DNA of 64,000 bases from Lutimonas saemankumensis (GTDB taxonomy: Bacteria; Bacteroidota; Bacteroidia; Flavobacteriales; Flavobacteriaceae), in the NCBI RefSeq assembly GCF_020171465.1, contig NZ_JAIUZR010000004.1, forward strand, positions 186,001-250,000, given 5' to 3'. The notes under the pieces were generated by a model. That model searched no databases and was not told the DNA's origin. It saw only the letters and a program-made list of their open reading frames with translations. Made by a program: the position numbers and the translations under genes. Shown in pieces: positions 55,310 through 64,000 of the stretch (position 1 is the stretch's first letter; the number at the start of each line of letters is the position of its first letter).

Positions 55310-57085
55310 TCAGGAAGATTTAGCAAGCGTAAAAAGGAACTCTACTCCTCCTTGACTCAGATTACTTACAGTGATCTCACCCCCATGTAGTTGAATGGCA
55401 TTTTTAACTATTGCAAGGCCTAAACCCGTACCCCCCTTTGGCCGGGAACGATCCTCATCTACCCTGTAGAAACGTTCAAAAACCCTTAAAAAATGTTTTT
55501 CATCTATGGTGTTTCCGGTATTGGAAAAAGAAAAGTAATAAAAGTTTGAATCCTCAAGGTAATTGTTCATTGTAATCTCAATGCCGTTGCCTCCGTATTT
55601 GATGGCATTGTCAAAAAGATTGAAGAATACCGAAATAAGAAGCGAACGGTTTCCTTTGATCAATATTGGCTTTGACATTCGAATATTCACTTTAATATCC
55701 TTCTCTGTCAGGTTTAATCCAAGGGAATCTTTTACTTCATAGATCAGTTCGTTCAAATTCAGCTTTTCAAATTTAAAAAGATCCCTGGCTTCTGACATTT
55801 TTTGCAGAAGGGAAATATCCTTAATGAGATCTGAAAGCCTTTCTGACTGCCTGTAAGCATTCTCAATATATTTGACCTGATCCTCCTTTTTTATATTATT
55901 CTCTTTCAGCAGCTCCAGATAGCCTAAAATAATCGTAATTGGAGTCTTCAGTTCATGGGCAATATTTGAAGTAATCTCTTCTTTTAGCTTTTTCTGCTTT
56001 TCAAGTTTTGTGATGTCTCTTATCACTATTTCAAAACTTCGATCTGAAAAAATAATCGTATGTACGTTAAAGGTCCTTTTATCTTTCCTGACAACCTCTT
56101 CCATTTGAGGAAGATTATTCTGGTCAATATTTGTTTTTGACTTGAGATGTTTTTCTAAAAATTTGTTGACGCCTTTAAACTCTGAAACCTTAAATAGTTC
56201 CTCCTCGGTAATATTCTTGTCGCCTGAGATAATATTCAGGTACTGTATAAAATGATTATTTCTTAAAATCCTCTTCTTCTGTGGTGTAAAAAAGGCAATT
56301 CCCTCATTGAGCGCAATAAGGTGAGAATACAGCTTGTTTTTTTCGATTTCAATTTTACCCTTTGCAATCGTAAGTTTGTCGTATATATCCGCTATCTGCT
56401 TACTGATCTCGCCAAATTCTCCCTTTGGAAACTCAATCTTTTCTTTGACTGCCTCACCAAGGCTCAGTTTTGTCGCAAAATCCTTTAACTTAAATAAGGC
56501 ACTGCTTAAATTCTTAGTAATTAAGCTCATTAAGAGCCATGTGACAAGAAACAGTGTTATAAGGTAAAACAAAAACAGTTTTTCAACAGCCAGGAAATCC
56601 TTTACTTCCACATCGTAATGTGCTGCCGCACGCACAAACAAATCCCGGTAGTTCTTTGCATAATAATAGTATTCATAACCTGTTGTAGCCGATTCACGGA
56701 TATTCGAACCTTGTCCTGATTTCAGGGCCTTCTGGATTTCAGGCCGATGAAGGTGATTCTCCATTTCAGAGACTTCTCTAACCTCAGAATCATAGAGAAC
56801 CTTTCCTTTGTTGTCAAGAACCGTTACCCTTGTATTCTCTTTTAACACATAGAGATACAGAGAATCAAGAGCAGAATAATTTCCAGTTTCAAATAATCCT
56901 TTCCTGTCGATATAATTATATGTGATCTCCGCTATGTTGTTTAAGCTTATTTCTATCTGATCTCTTTTGAAATCACGTTCCCTCTTGTATTGAAACAACA
57001 ATACAAAAATTGTAAAAACAATGAATATCAGTGATAGATAGATGAAGATCTTTTTGCGATATTCTAATTTTCCAAAGAGGATCAA
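55310..57085 (-). CDS. Sensor histidine kinase, PhoR-like
   Basis: A 591-residue inner-membrane kinase. TM1 is about residues 13-31 and TM2 about 168-188, with a Cache-like periplasmic sensor between. A HAMP region and a PAS-like stretch (about 255-360) follow. DHp His377 lies in NIAHELKTPITII, and the HATPase_c domain has NLFDNAIKYGG and RPKGGTGLGLAIV. It looks like the PhoR/VicK class. A -7 box CAAAATTA (57119-57126) on the minus strand may start it. Its partner regulator is not in the window. Confidence 0.92.
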   Translation of the reverse strand: MILFGKLEYRKKIFIYLSLIFIVFTIFVLLFQYKRERDFKRDQIEISLNNIAEITYNYIDRKGLFETGNYSALDSLYLYVLKENTRVTVLDNKGKVLYDSEVREVSEMENHLHRPEIQKALKSGQGSNIRESATTGYEYYYYAKNYRDLFVRAAAHYDVEVKDFLAVEKLFLFYLITLFLVTWLLMSLITKNLSSALFKLKDFATKLSLGEAVKEKIEFPKGEFGEISKQIADIYDKLTIAKGKIEIEKNKLYSHLIALNEGIAFFTPQKKRILRNNHFIQYLNIISGDKNITEEELFKVSEFKGVNKFLEKHLKSKTNIDQNNLPQMEEVVRKDKRTFNVHTIIFSDRSFEIVIRDITKLEKQKKLKEEITSNIAHELKTPITIILGYLELLKENNIKKEDQVKYIENAYRQSERLSDLIKDISLLQKMSEARDLFKFEKLNLNELIYEVKDSLGLNLTEKDIKVNIRMSKPILIKGNRSLLISVFFNLFDNAIKYGGNGIEITMNNYLEDSNFYYFSFSNTGNTIDEKHFLRVFERFYRVDEDRSRPKGGTGLGLAIVKNAIQLHGGEITVSNLSQGGVEFLFTLAKSS

Positions 57086-57205
57086 AATGATAGTTTAATT
57101 TACGGGATTCTAATTCCGCAAAATTAAATCTAAACATCATTTTATCATGCCTGTAAACAATTAAACAACGATTAAGAATACATTACCAAACTGTTAACTG
57201 GGAGC

Positions 57206-58012
57206 TCAATTTTTCGGCAAATGCGAGGGCTCCTTGAGCTGGTAAATAAAATCAGGAATCTTTGCTATGGAATTCTCCTTCAGGAATTTTACAAAAGCGG
57301 ATCCCACAATGGCACCATTTGCGTAAGCTGTTGCCTTGACAAAAGTCTCGTAATTTGAGATTCCAAATCCAACAATCTGAGGAGTTTTAAGCTGAAGTTT
57401 GTTAATTCGTTCAAAGTACGCATCTTGTTGGGAACCAAATGAATTTTTTGCCCCAGTGGTACTCGCCGAACTTACCATGTAAATAAACCCGTTAGAAATA
57501 CTGTCGATATATTTAATTCTCTCATCAGAAGTCTGAGGAGTGATCAGGAATACGTTATACAATCCGTATTTATCAAAGGTTTCCATGTACTCCCGATGAA
57601 AAACGTCAACCGGAAGGTCCGGAATGATAAGGCCGTCAATTCCGATTTCTGCACACCTCTTACAAAATTCCTCTATTCCATATTGCAGCATTGGATTAAA
57701 ATATCCCATGATCAGTAATGGTATTTCTACTTCTTTTCGGATCGAAGTAAGTTGTTCAAAAAGCTTTTCTGTAGTCATTCCGTTAGATAAAGCCTGAGTA
57801 CTGCTCTCTTGTATAGTGGGTCCGTCAGCAAGGGGGTCTGAAAATGGCAATCCGATCTCAATCATGTCTACACCCGACGCCTCAAGTGTTTTGATTACAC
57901 TGACGGTGTCATCAAGTTGGGGATAACCGGCTGTAAAGTATATGGAAAGCATCTTCTTCGGTTCTTTCCCGCTGCTGGCATGAATTGAAAGTTTCTCTTC
58001 TATTCTGTTCAT
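57206..58012 (-). CDS. trpA: Tryptophan synthase alpha subunit
   Basis: A 268-residue TIM barrel. The catalytic acids are Glu52 (MIEIGLPFSDPLADGPTIQ) and Asp63. GFGISNYE and GSAFVKF carry the phosphate-binding loop. It cleaves indole-3-glycerol phosphate to indole and passes it to TrpB. It is the last gene of the operon, 65 bases after trpB; I see no clear terminator after it. Confidence 0.97.
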   Translation of the reverse strand: MNRIEEKLSIHASSGKEPKKMLSIYFTAGYPQLDDTVSVIKTLEASGVDMIEIGLPFSDPLADGPTIQESSTQALSNGMTTEKLFEQLTSIRKEVEIPLLIMGYFNPMLQYGIEEFCKRCAEIGIDGLIIPDLPVDVFHREYMETFDKYGLYNVFLITPQTSDERIKYIDSISNGFIYMVSSASTTGAKNSFGSQQDAYFERINKLQLKTPQIVGFGISNYETFVKATAYANGAIVGSAFVKFLKENSIAKIPDFIYQLKEPSHLPKN

Positions 58013-58077
58013 TTTATTCTTTTTATTTTCCGGATCAATTCCTTTCGGTGTGAAATCCGAAAATAATAGTATTTTTT

Positions 58078-59265
58078 CTATAAATTAAAGTAATTGATAT
58101 AGGTGTTGAGGTCCTTATCCCCTCTACCTGACAAGTTCACTACGACAATATCATCCGGCTTAAAGTTCATTTTAGAGAGAACTGCAAGTGCATGAGAAGT
58201 CTCTATTGCAGGGATAATTCCCTCAAGTTCAGATAATTCTAACCCAGCCTTCATGGCTTCATCATCCGTAGCATTAAGGAATTCAGCTCTTCCAGAAGTA
58301 AAAAGGTAGGCGTGCTGAGGACCCACTCCCGGGTAATCCAATCCTGCCGAAATAGAATAAGGCTCAATGATCTGTCCATCCTCGGTTTGCATCAACAAGG
58401 TTTTACTTCCATGAATAATTCCCTCTTTTCCCAAAACACTTGTTGCGGCCGACTCACCTGAGTCGATTCCTTTACCTGAGGCCTCAACGGCTACCAGCTT
58501 CACATCTTCGTTATCTAAATAATGATAAAAAGCTCCTGCAGCATTACTTCCCCCACCTACACAGGCAATTATATAATCAGGATTCTCGGTACCTTCCTTT
58601 TCCATAAGCTGCCATTTCATTTCTTCGGATATCACGGACTGAAATCGTGCGACCATATCCGGGTAGGGATGGAAACCAACAACGGAACCAATAATATAAT
58701 GGATTTCTACAGGGTCATTGATCCATGCCCTGATGGCCTCATTGGTAGCATCCTTCAGGGTTTTACTTCCGGAAGTAGCAGCAACCACCTTGGCTCCCAG
58801 CATTTTCATTCTGGCAACATTTGGTGCCTGCCTTGCAATATCGATCTCACCCATGTATACAGTACACTCCATACCTGCAAGAGCACATACCGTAGCTGTG
58901 GCAACACCATGCTGGCCTGCCCCGGTTTCGGCAATTATTCTTTTCTTGCCCAGGCGTTTCGCCAGAAGGATCTGACCAATTGTATTATTGATCTTATGGG
59001 CCCCTGTATGGTTCAGGTCTTCCCGCTTTAAATAAATTCGGGTCCCATATCTGGAGGATAATCTTTTGGCAAAATATAATGGAGAAGGCCTTCCCACATA
59101 ATCTTTTAAGAGCGCATTAAACTCTTCTTTAAAAGAAGGTTCATTCATGATCTCCAAATAGGAATTCTGAAGTGTTTCCATATTGGGGTAAAGCATTTCA
59201 GGTACAAATGAGCCTCCAAAGTTCCCATAATAACCCTTTTCATCCGCGTGATACGTCTTTTTCAT
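58078..59265 (-). CDS. trpB: Tryptophan synthase beta subunit
   Basis: A 395-residue fold-type II PLP enzyme. Lys91 in [11 protein letters not shown] forms the Schiff base, and [15 protein letters not shown] binds the PLP phosphate. The sequence is of the common TrpB1 type. It joins indole and serine to make tryptophan, using TrpA's indole. It starts just one base after the end of trpF reading. Confidence 0.97.
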   Translation of the reverse strand: MKKTYHADEKGYYGNFGGSFVPEMLYPNMETLQNSYLEIMNEPSFKEEFNALLKDYVGRPSPLYFAKRLSSRYGTRIYLKREDLNHTGAHKINNTIGQILLAKRLGKKRIIAETGAGQHGVATATVCALAGMECTVYMGEIDIARQAPNVARMKMLGAKVVAATSGSKTLKDATNEAIRAWINDPVEIHYIIGSVVGFHPYPDMVARFQSVISEEMKWQLMEKEGTENPDYIIACVGGGSNAAGAFYHYLDNEDVKLVAVEASGKGIDSGESAATSVLGKEGIIHGSKTLLMQTEDGQIIEPYSISAGLDYPGVGPQHAYLFTSGRAEFLNATDDEAMKAGLELSELEGIIPAIETSHALAVLSKMNFKPDDIVVVNLSGRGDKDLNTYINYFNL

Positions 59266-59898
59266 CTATTTCTCTTTTTCTATAAATTCTACAAATGTCT
59301 TTAACTCTTCGGTATTTTTTAGTCCAGGCTCGATTTCAAATTTACTATTCACATCAATTACCTGACAATTTACTGCTGAATCTGATTTCAGGAATTTCTT
59401 CAAGGCAGCAATCTCCTCCAGTCCAATCCCACCACTTAAAAAAAATGGTTTTTGATATGTGTAATCCTCTAAAATCGACCAATCAAACAATGTTCCGTTG
59501 CCTCCTCTTTCTTTTCCTTTCGTATCGAATAAAAAATAATCGCAATTTGTCAGATACGCTTCCAGTTGACCGAATTCAAAAGAACCAGACATGGCAAAGG
59601 CTTTAATTAATTCTAAACCCGGCATTTCCCTCTTAATACGAGCGCATTCAACTGCAGATTCATCTCCATGCAATTGTATGGCATCGAGCTGATATTTATG
59701 CACGCAATCTCTTAAAGTCTCAAAATCTTCATTGACAAAAACACCAACTTTTTTTATTCCTTTGTCAATTAATGGCAAGGGTCCGTCAAAATTTCTTTTC
59801 GATCGCTGATAAAATATAAAGCCCATATAGTCGGGCTTCAATCCTGAAACCGACATAATGTTGTCCTCATATTTCATTCCACAAACCTTAACTTTCAT
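59266..59898 (-). CDS. trpF: Phosphoribosylanthranilate isomerase
   Basis: A 210-residue TIM barrel with KVCGMKYEDNI (the catalytic Cys7-type residue in CGM), GVFVNEDFE and the phosphate-binding end FLSGGIGLEE. It performs the Amadori rearrangement of PRA to CdRP. It overlaps trpC by 11 bases, so the two are translationally coupled. Confidence 0.95.
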   Translation of the reverse strand: MKVKVCGMKYEDNIMSVSGLKPDYMGFIFYQRSKRNFDGPLPLIDKGIKKVGVFVNEDFETLRDCVHKYQLDAIQLHGDESAVECARIKREMPGLELIKAFAMSGSFEFGQLEAYLTNCDYFLFDTKGKERGGNGTLFDWSILEDYTYQKPFFLSGGIGLEEIAALKKFLKSDSAVNCQVIDVNSKFEIEPGLKNTEELKTFVEFIEKEK

Positions 59899-60685
59899 TA
59901 TTGAGCTCTTTTAAAAACTGTTTTGCCGCAGCTCCGGGATCCGAAGTTTTCATAAAATTCTCACCTATTAAAAACCCCTTGTATCCATATTTCTTTAAAC
60001 TGCTGATCGCTTCGACTGAACTTATCCCGCTTTCAGAAATTTTAACTTTGTCCTCGGGAATCAGTTTAGCCAGGCTCTTACTGGTCTCGAGGCTGACATC
60101 AAATGTTTTTAGATTCCGGTTGTTCACCCCTACCATTTGCACATTTGCAAGATCTGATTTTTCCAGCTCCTCCTGATTATGTACCTCGAGAAGAACCTCG
60201 AGTTCGAGCTGATACGCCAATTGAGAAAGTATACCAATTTCTTCAGTTGTAAGTATTGCTGCAATGAGCAGAATGGTATCAGCGCCAAACGCTTTGGCCT
60301 CATAAACCTGATAAGGATCTATGATAAACTCCTTTCGAAGAACCGGAATTGTCAAGGCCGACCTTGCCTGGATCAGATCATCCAAGGAACCTCCAAAATA
60401 CTTGGTATCTGTCAACACGGAAATTCCTGAAGCACCTGCTTTTTGATACCCGGTCACCACATCTATAATTCCGCTGGTTTGATTGATTACCTGTTTTGAA
60501 GGACTTCTTCTTTTAAATTCTGTAATTATACCGCTTCCTTCAACAATATTTTCCGACATCGAATAAGTATCTCTTTCCATTAAGGGAGATGTGGCCAGAA
60601 ATGATAAAGGCAGCAGCTTCTTTTTCGCCTCAACCTCAATTAACTTGTCCTTGACTATTTTATCCAGAATATTCACCTTGTTCAA
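59888..60685 (-). CDS. trpC: Indole-3-glycerol phosphate synthase
   Basis: A 265-residue TIM barrel. EFKRRSPSK, LRKEFIIDPYQVYEA and VGVNNRNLKTFDV hold the catalytic Lys and Glu residues and the substrate loop. KISESGISS binds phosphate. It closes the indole ring on CdRP. Its start overlaps the end of trpD by four bases (ATGA type). Confidence 0.96.
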   Translation of the reverse strand: MNKVNILDKIVKDKLIEVEAKKKLLPLSFLATSPLMERDTYSMSENIVEGSGIITEFKRRSPSKQVINQTSGIIDVVTGYQKAGASGISVLTDTKYFGGSLDDLIQARSALTIPVLRKEFIIDPYQVYEAKAFGADTILLIAAILTTEEIGILSQLAYQLELEVLLEVHNQEELEKSDLANVQMVGVNNRNLKTFDVSLETSKSLAKLIPEDKVKISESGISSVEAISSLKKYGYKGFLIGENFMKTSDPGAAAKQFLKELNNES

Positions 60686-61680
60686 TTTAATTTACTTAAA
60701 TCATGAAGCTTCTTAAAAGAATTTAAAGCCTCTTTTGAAAGCAGGGATTCTTTCGCCATCTCAAATCCTTCCCTGTGACCTACCTTGTTTACTACCGATA
60801 TTGCCAGCCCGGCATTCGCGCAGACCACATTATTCTGGGCCTCAGTTCCTTCCCCGTTTAACACTTTTAAAAATATTTCCGCACTGTCCCTTACGCCTGT
60901 TCCCCCATAAATATCCTCCTGATTCAAAGAAGAAATTCCCAGATCTGTTGGGCTGATAATTCTTTCTTCTTTATTGCTGATCATCTTGGTTCGGCTTGTT
61001 AACGAAATTTCATCATAACCCGCCAGATCATGCAATATGGCATAATTTTTATCAGTTGTCTGATACAAATATCCATACATTCTTGCCAGTTCAAGGCTAA
61101 ACACCCCTACCATCTGATTCTTCGGAAATGAAGGATTGACCATTGGCCCCAGCATATTGAAAAATGTTTTAACTCCTAATTCTTTTCGAATCGGGGCAAC
61201 ATTTTTCATAGCAGGATGAAAAAGAGGTGCATGCAATATACATATCCCTGCCTGATCGATCGATCTTTGTAAAAATGCTTCCTCATTTGAAAATCTTATC
61301 CCTAAATGTTCAAGAACATTCGAAGAGCCACAGGAAGATGACACCCCATAATTTCCATGTTTCGCCACTTTCACTCCGGCACCGGCAGTGACAAAGGAAG
61401 AAAGTGTAGAGATATTGAAGGTATCCTTTCCATCACCCCCGGTTCCACAAAGATCAATGGCGTTAAAGTCCGATAGATTTACCGGACGGCACAATTCAAG
61501 CAATGCTTCTCTGAATCCATCAAGCTCCTCCACGGAAACGCTTCGCATCATATAAACAGTTAGAAATGAAGCAATCTGACTGGTATTGTATATCCCTTTA
61601 GATATGTTTACCAAGACGCCCTTTGCCTCTTTCTTAGATATGGTCTCATGATTGATGAGACGATTCAAAATTTCTTTCAT
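60682..61680 (-). CDS. trpD: Anthranilate phosphoribosyltransferase
   Basis: A 332-residue protein. DLCGTGGDGKDTFNISTLSS is the PRPP-binding loop, KHGNYGVSSSCGSSNVLEHLG the anthranilate side, and FNMLGPMVNPSFPKNQMVGV the conserved block near the domain junction. It transfers a phosphoribosyl group to anthranilate. It follows trpG by 13 bases. Confidence 0.96.
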   Translation of the reverse strand: MKEILNRLINHETISKKEAKGVLVNISKGIYNTSQIASFLTVYMMRSVSVEELDGFREALLELCRPVNLSDFNAIDLCGTGGDGKDTFNISTLSSFVTAGAGVKVAKHGNYGVSSSCGSSNVLEHLGIRFSNEEAFLQRSIDQAGICILHAPLFHPAMKNVAPIRKELGVKTFFNMLGPMVNPSFPKNQMVGVFSLELARMYGYLYQTTDKNYAILHDLAGYDEISLTSRTKMISNKEERIISPTDLGISSLNQEDIYGGTGVRDSAEIFLKVLNGEGTEAQNNVVCANAGLAISVVNKVGHREGFEMAKESLLSKEALNSFKKLHDLSKLN

Positions 61681-61693
61681 TCCTTTTTATTCT

Positions 61694-62260
61694 TTAGGAT
61701 TCGACCCAGTTTTTTAACATCTTTTTTCCTTCCGGAGTCAAAATGGATTCAGGATGATATTGCACCCCCCTGACATTGTCTTTCAAATGTCTTAATGACA
61801 TGATTTCCCCGTTCTTGTCAACTGAAGTAACAACCAATTCCTCGGGCAGATCCTTCGAAACCACCCAGGAATGATACCTGCCTACTTCAAGTTCTTCCGG
61901 AATATCCTTGTACAAAACCTCATCCTCGTTTACTCTTTGAATTGAGGTAGACACCCCGTGATATACCTTGTTCAAATTCTCGATACTTCCCCCGTACACT
62001 TCAGCTATGGCTTGCTGGCCAAGGCATATTCCCAGTATACTCTTTTTTGAGCCATATCTTTTTATGATTGGCTTCAACAGACCTGCTTCATCAGGAATAC
62101 CAGGGCCCGGAGACAAAAGGATTTTATCAAATTCCTCCACCTCCTCCAGGGTAAGTTTGTCATTACGTTTAACGGTTACCTCACAATCCAGGTCATGCAA
62201 ATAATGAACCAGGTTGTAGGTAAAGGAATCGTAATTATCTATGACTAATATATTTTTCAT
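61694..62260 (-). CDS. trpG: Anthranilate synthase component II (glutamine amidotransferase)
   Basis: A 188-residue class I amidotransferase. The nucleophile is Cys79 in GICLGQQAIAE, and the His and Glu are in VQYHPES. It supplies ammonia from glutamine to TrpE and may also serve PabB. It starts three bases after the stop of trpE. Confidence 0.96.
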   Translation of the reverse strand: MKNILVIDNYDSFTYNLVHYLHDLDCEVTVKRNDKLTLEEVEEFDKILLSPGPGIPDEAGLLKPIIKRYGSKKSILGICLGQQAIAEVYGGSIENLNKVYHGVSTSIQRVNEDEVLYKDIPEELEVGRYHSWVVSKDLPEELVVTSVDKNGEIMSLRHLKDNVRGVQYHPESILTPEGKKMLKNWVES

Positions 62261-62263
62261 TTC

Positions 62264-63661
62264 TTATATGTTTTCCGCCAGTTGCATGGCTGATTTTAGA
62301 GCCCCGAGCTTATTATACACTTCCTGCAATTCATCCTCTGCGCTTGACTTTGACACTATCCCGGCTCCGGCCTGATAATGCAATCGGTGATTCTTACTTA
62401 AAAATGATCGGATAATGATAGCATGGTTAAAGTTTCCTTCAAAATCCATAAAACCAATGGCTCCGCCATAAAAGGTTCTGTTTTCCTTTTCATATTTTTC
62501 AATTAACTGCATGGCCTTGTGTTTTGGAGCCCCGGACAAGGTCCCTGCAGGGAAAGTATCCGCAACCACCTGAAAAGTAATGGCATCTTCATATTTACGG
62601 CCGACCACTTTTGACACCAAATGTATCACATGGGAAAAGAACTGAATTTCCTTATACTTTTCAACCTGAACATGCTCTCCGTTTCTACTCAGATCATTGC
62701 GTGCAAGATCCACGAGCATCACATGTTCTGCATTTTCTTTTTCATCCTGGGCCAGGGATTTCGCAACTTGAAGATCTTTTTCATCATCGCCGGTCCTTTT
62801 AAAAGTACCTGCTATAGGGTGTATCTCTGCTTTGCCTTTGTTAACAACCAACTGTGCCTCGGGCGAGGAACCGAAAATTTTAAAGTTTCCGTAATCAAAA
62901 TAAAACAGATAAGGTGACGGGTTCACTGACCTTAAAGCTCTGTAAACATTAAATTCATCGCCTTGAAAACCCTGAGAAAACCTTCTTGACAAAACCAGTT
63001 GAAATACATCTCCCCGGAAACAGTGCTTTTTTGCAAGCTCAACATGCTCCATAAATTCCTCGTCCGAGAGACTAGACGTTTCATCCTGTTCATTGCGATA
63101 GGAATAGGAAGCAAAATTTCGGTTTCCGATCAATTGATGGATCTCTTCAATATTATTTTTCTGGTCGTACGAATGAGAAAAAATATAAGCCTCATTCTTA
63201 AAATGATTTATGGCAATTATATTTTGATAAACCGCATAATAAATGTCCGGGATATCCAGGTCGCCCTCCTTTTTATCGATTTCTATATCCTCAAAATATT
63301 TTACCGCGTCATAACCAATATAACCAAAAAGGCCGTTGTTAATAAACTTAAACTTCTGGTTTTCTGTTTCAAACCTTTGACTAAAGTCATGAATCATTCC
63401 CGGAATCATATGAGCCTCTTCCACGGATATTTCAGTGCTGCTTCCGTCCGGATAGAATTCTGAAACAGCCTGATCCTTAACGCTGATATGCGCGATAGGA
63501 TTACAGCACACATAAGAAAAACTGTTTTCGTTCCCGTGATAATCAGAACTCTCCAAAAGTATACTGTTAGGAAATGTATCTCTGATCTTTAGATAAATAC
63601 TTACTGGTGTAATGGTATCAGCGAGTATTTTTTTATAGTTTGTGTTTAATTTATACTTCAT
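62264..63661 (-). CDS. trpE: Anthranilate synthase component I
   Basis: A 465-residue chorismate-utilising enzyme. The LLES motif at residues 35-38 is the tryptophan feedback site. The catalytic half has PSPYLFYFDYGNFKIFGSSPE, HPIAGTFKRTGDDEKD and DTFPAGTLSGAPKHKAMQLI. It makes anthranilate from chorismate and ammonia. It is the first structural gene, 76 bases after the leader peptide stop, and is controlled by the attenuator described below. Confidence 0.97.
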   Translation of the reverse strand: MKYKLNTNYKKILADTITPVSIYLKIRDTFPNSILLESSDYHGNENSFSYVCCNPIAHISVKDQAVSEFYPDGSSTEISVEEAHMIPGMIHDFSQRFETENQKFKFINNGLFGYIGYDAVKYFEDIEIDKKEGDLDIPDIYYAVYQNIIAINHFKNEAYIFSHSYDQKNNIEEIHQLIGNRNFASYSYRNEQDETSSLSDEEFMEHVELAKKHCFRGDVFQLVLSRRFSQGFQGDEFNVYRALRSVNPSPYLFYFDYGNFKIFGSSPEAQLVVNKGKAEIHPIAGTFKRTGDDEKDLQVAKSLAQDEKENAEHVMLVDLARNDLSRNGEHVQVEKYKEIQFFSHVIHLVSKVVGRKYEDAITFQVVADTFPAGTLSGAPKHKAMQLIEKYEKENRTFYGGAIGFMDFEGNFNHAIIIRSFLSKNHRLHYQAGAGIVSKSSAEDELQEVYNKLGALKSAMQLAENI

Positions 63662-63673
63662 TCAATTCTTATT

Positions 63674-63704
63674 AAAAAAAAAGGCCTGTCGTGAAGACAA
63701 GCCT
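63674..63704 (-). terminator. trp attenuator (intrinsic terminator before trpE)
   Basis: On the minus strand AGGCTTGTC pairs with GACAGGCCT (63682-63704), one G-U wobble, loop TTCAC, followed by nine T residues (first one paired). It lies 33 bases after the leader peptide stop and 13 bases before trpE. A competing pairing is GTGAAG (63736-63741) with CTTCAC (63691-63696); a 1:2-type pause hairpin is ACAAA (63752-63756) with TTTGT (63740-63744). Confidence 0.88.
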
Positions 63705-63737
63705 GATTTATATTTCTTTTACATACTAGGTATTCCT

Positions 63738-63794
63738 TCACAAATTCTTGTTTTGTAAAGACCACCACCATGTATGAATTGTATTATTTCTCAT
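63738..63794 (-). CDS. trpL: trp operon leader peptide
   Basis: An 18-residue frame, MRNNTIHTWWWSLQNKNL, ATG at 63794 and TGA at 63738. Three consecutive TGG codons occupy 63762-63770. A ribosome stalled there when charged tRNA-Trp is scarce would cover the pairing segment just after them and leave the antiterminator free to form. The start is only about ten bases after the -7 box. It is too short for standard gene finders. The arrangement of peptide, Trp codons, hairpins and trpE is that of E. coli type attenuation. Confidence 0.9.
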   Translation of the reverse strand: MRNNTIHTWWWSLQNKNL

Positions 63795-63804
63795 TTCGAT
63801 CCAG

Positions 63805-63834
63805 CAAATTTATAAACTTTTTTTAATTTTCAAA
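63805..63834 (-). promoter_or_regulatory. trp operon promoter
   Basis: On the minus strand TTTG (63831-63834) and TAAATTTG (63805-63812) match the -33 and -7 consensus with an 18-bp spacer. Transcription should begin near 63800, a few bases before the leader peptide ATG. Confidence 0.8.
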
Positions 63835-63895
63835 GAAAATATGCTTTATTTCTAAAAAACTTTCATCTTAACTGCACTTATCTCAACATAATACC

Positions 63896-64000
63896 TTAAG
63901 GAGCCAACTGCACTGCTTTCCAATCATTACCATCGTGGAAAAACAGGGTCCCGTCTGAATTTACATAAAGATCTCCCAGACCTCCGGTAGGAGCAGAATC
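63896..64000 (-). CDS. C-terminal end of a surface or fibre-like protein (cut by window edge)
   Basis: The frame is open from the window end to a TAA at 63896-63898. The last 34 residues include TGGLGDLYVNSDGTLFFHDG and NDWKAVQLAP. This Gly/Asp-rich beta-repeat style, ending in a GxLFFHDGxxW stretch, occurs in Bacteroidota surface and tail-fibre-like proteins. The rest of the gene is outside, so no function can be assigned. It is upstream of the trp promoter on the same strand. Confidence 0.6.
   Translation of the reverse strand, partial: DSAPTGGLGDLYVNSDGTLFFHDGNDWKAVQLAP

Noticed and set aside
58522-59031. 169-codon frame antisense to trpB
   Set aside because: Lies wholly inside trpB, rich in Cys and His with no family likeness; a shadow of a conserved gene.

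Overview
This window is a stretch of a Bacteroidota chromosome, most likely a marine member of the Flavobacteriaceae. The evidence is moderately AT-rich DNA, start codons preceded by A-rich sequence instead of Shine-Dalgarno motifs, many -7 boxes of the form TAnnTTTG (the Bacteroidota sigma-factor consensus, with TTTG about 20 bases upstream in the best cases), and families typical of the group (DUF1501/DUF1800 pairs, DUF5916, DUF4251, peptidase S28, exported BNR-repeat proteins). I saw no rRNA, tRNA, CRISPR array, transposase or prophage genes. Both window edges cut through genes.

Layout. 1-3.6 kb: end of a sulfatase followed at once by a GH2 beta-galactosidase, so probably the edge of a sulfated-polysaccharide locus. 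3.7-9.9 kb: four exported proteins on the minus strand (DUF5916, S28 peptidase, DUF1800, DUF1501). 10-14.2 kb: small exported proteins of unknown function, a PAS-LuxR regulator, and a membrane protein with an outside propeller-like region and an inside helical tail. 14.2-19.3 kb: MscL, an HD hydrolase, KDPG aldolase, a DUF418 membrane protein and a GH9 glucanase. 19.3-23.0 kb: a Crp/Fnr-type regulator followed by two pirins, an NTF2-like protein and YceI, under two promoters that share the same palindrome at the same distance. 23.4-23.75 kb: three tandem copies of a 24-codon basic peptide gene that I do not recognise. 23.9-27.3 kb: AGE-family epimerase, XRE regulator, an 80-residue protein and a CBM48-like protein. 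27.5-31.0 kb: a complete three-gene acyl-CoA carboxylase. 31-38.4 kb: clpS, prmA, tpiA, pyrF, der, a methyltransferase, a YCII lipoprotein and a TPM-domain protein. 38.5-52.3 kb: a large BNR-repeat protein, Xaa-Pro peptidase, BrnQ, a hydrolase and methyltransferase pair, DUF4251, ThiL, a symporter fused to a solute-binding domain, a J-domain protein and bacilliredoxin. 52.3-57.1 kb: HD protein, enoyl-CoA hydratase and two sensor kinases without response regulators. 57.2-63.8 kb: a full tryptophan operon, trpE-G-D-C-F-B-A on the minus strand.

The three observations I find most interesting are: (1) the tandem 24-codon array, whose copies differ at only five positions, three of them silent; (2) a classical tryptophan attenuator upstream of trpE, with an 18-residue leader peptide containing three consecutive Trp codons, a terminator hairpin with a T run and a plausible competing antiterminator, which means ribosome-mediated attenuation in this phylum; (3) two promoters 2,062 bp apart, for the pirin genes and for the NTF2-YceI genes, which align without gaps from a GTTAAnCTAGTTTAAC-like palindrome to the -7 box, directly downstream of a Crp/Fnr-type regulator gene.
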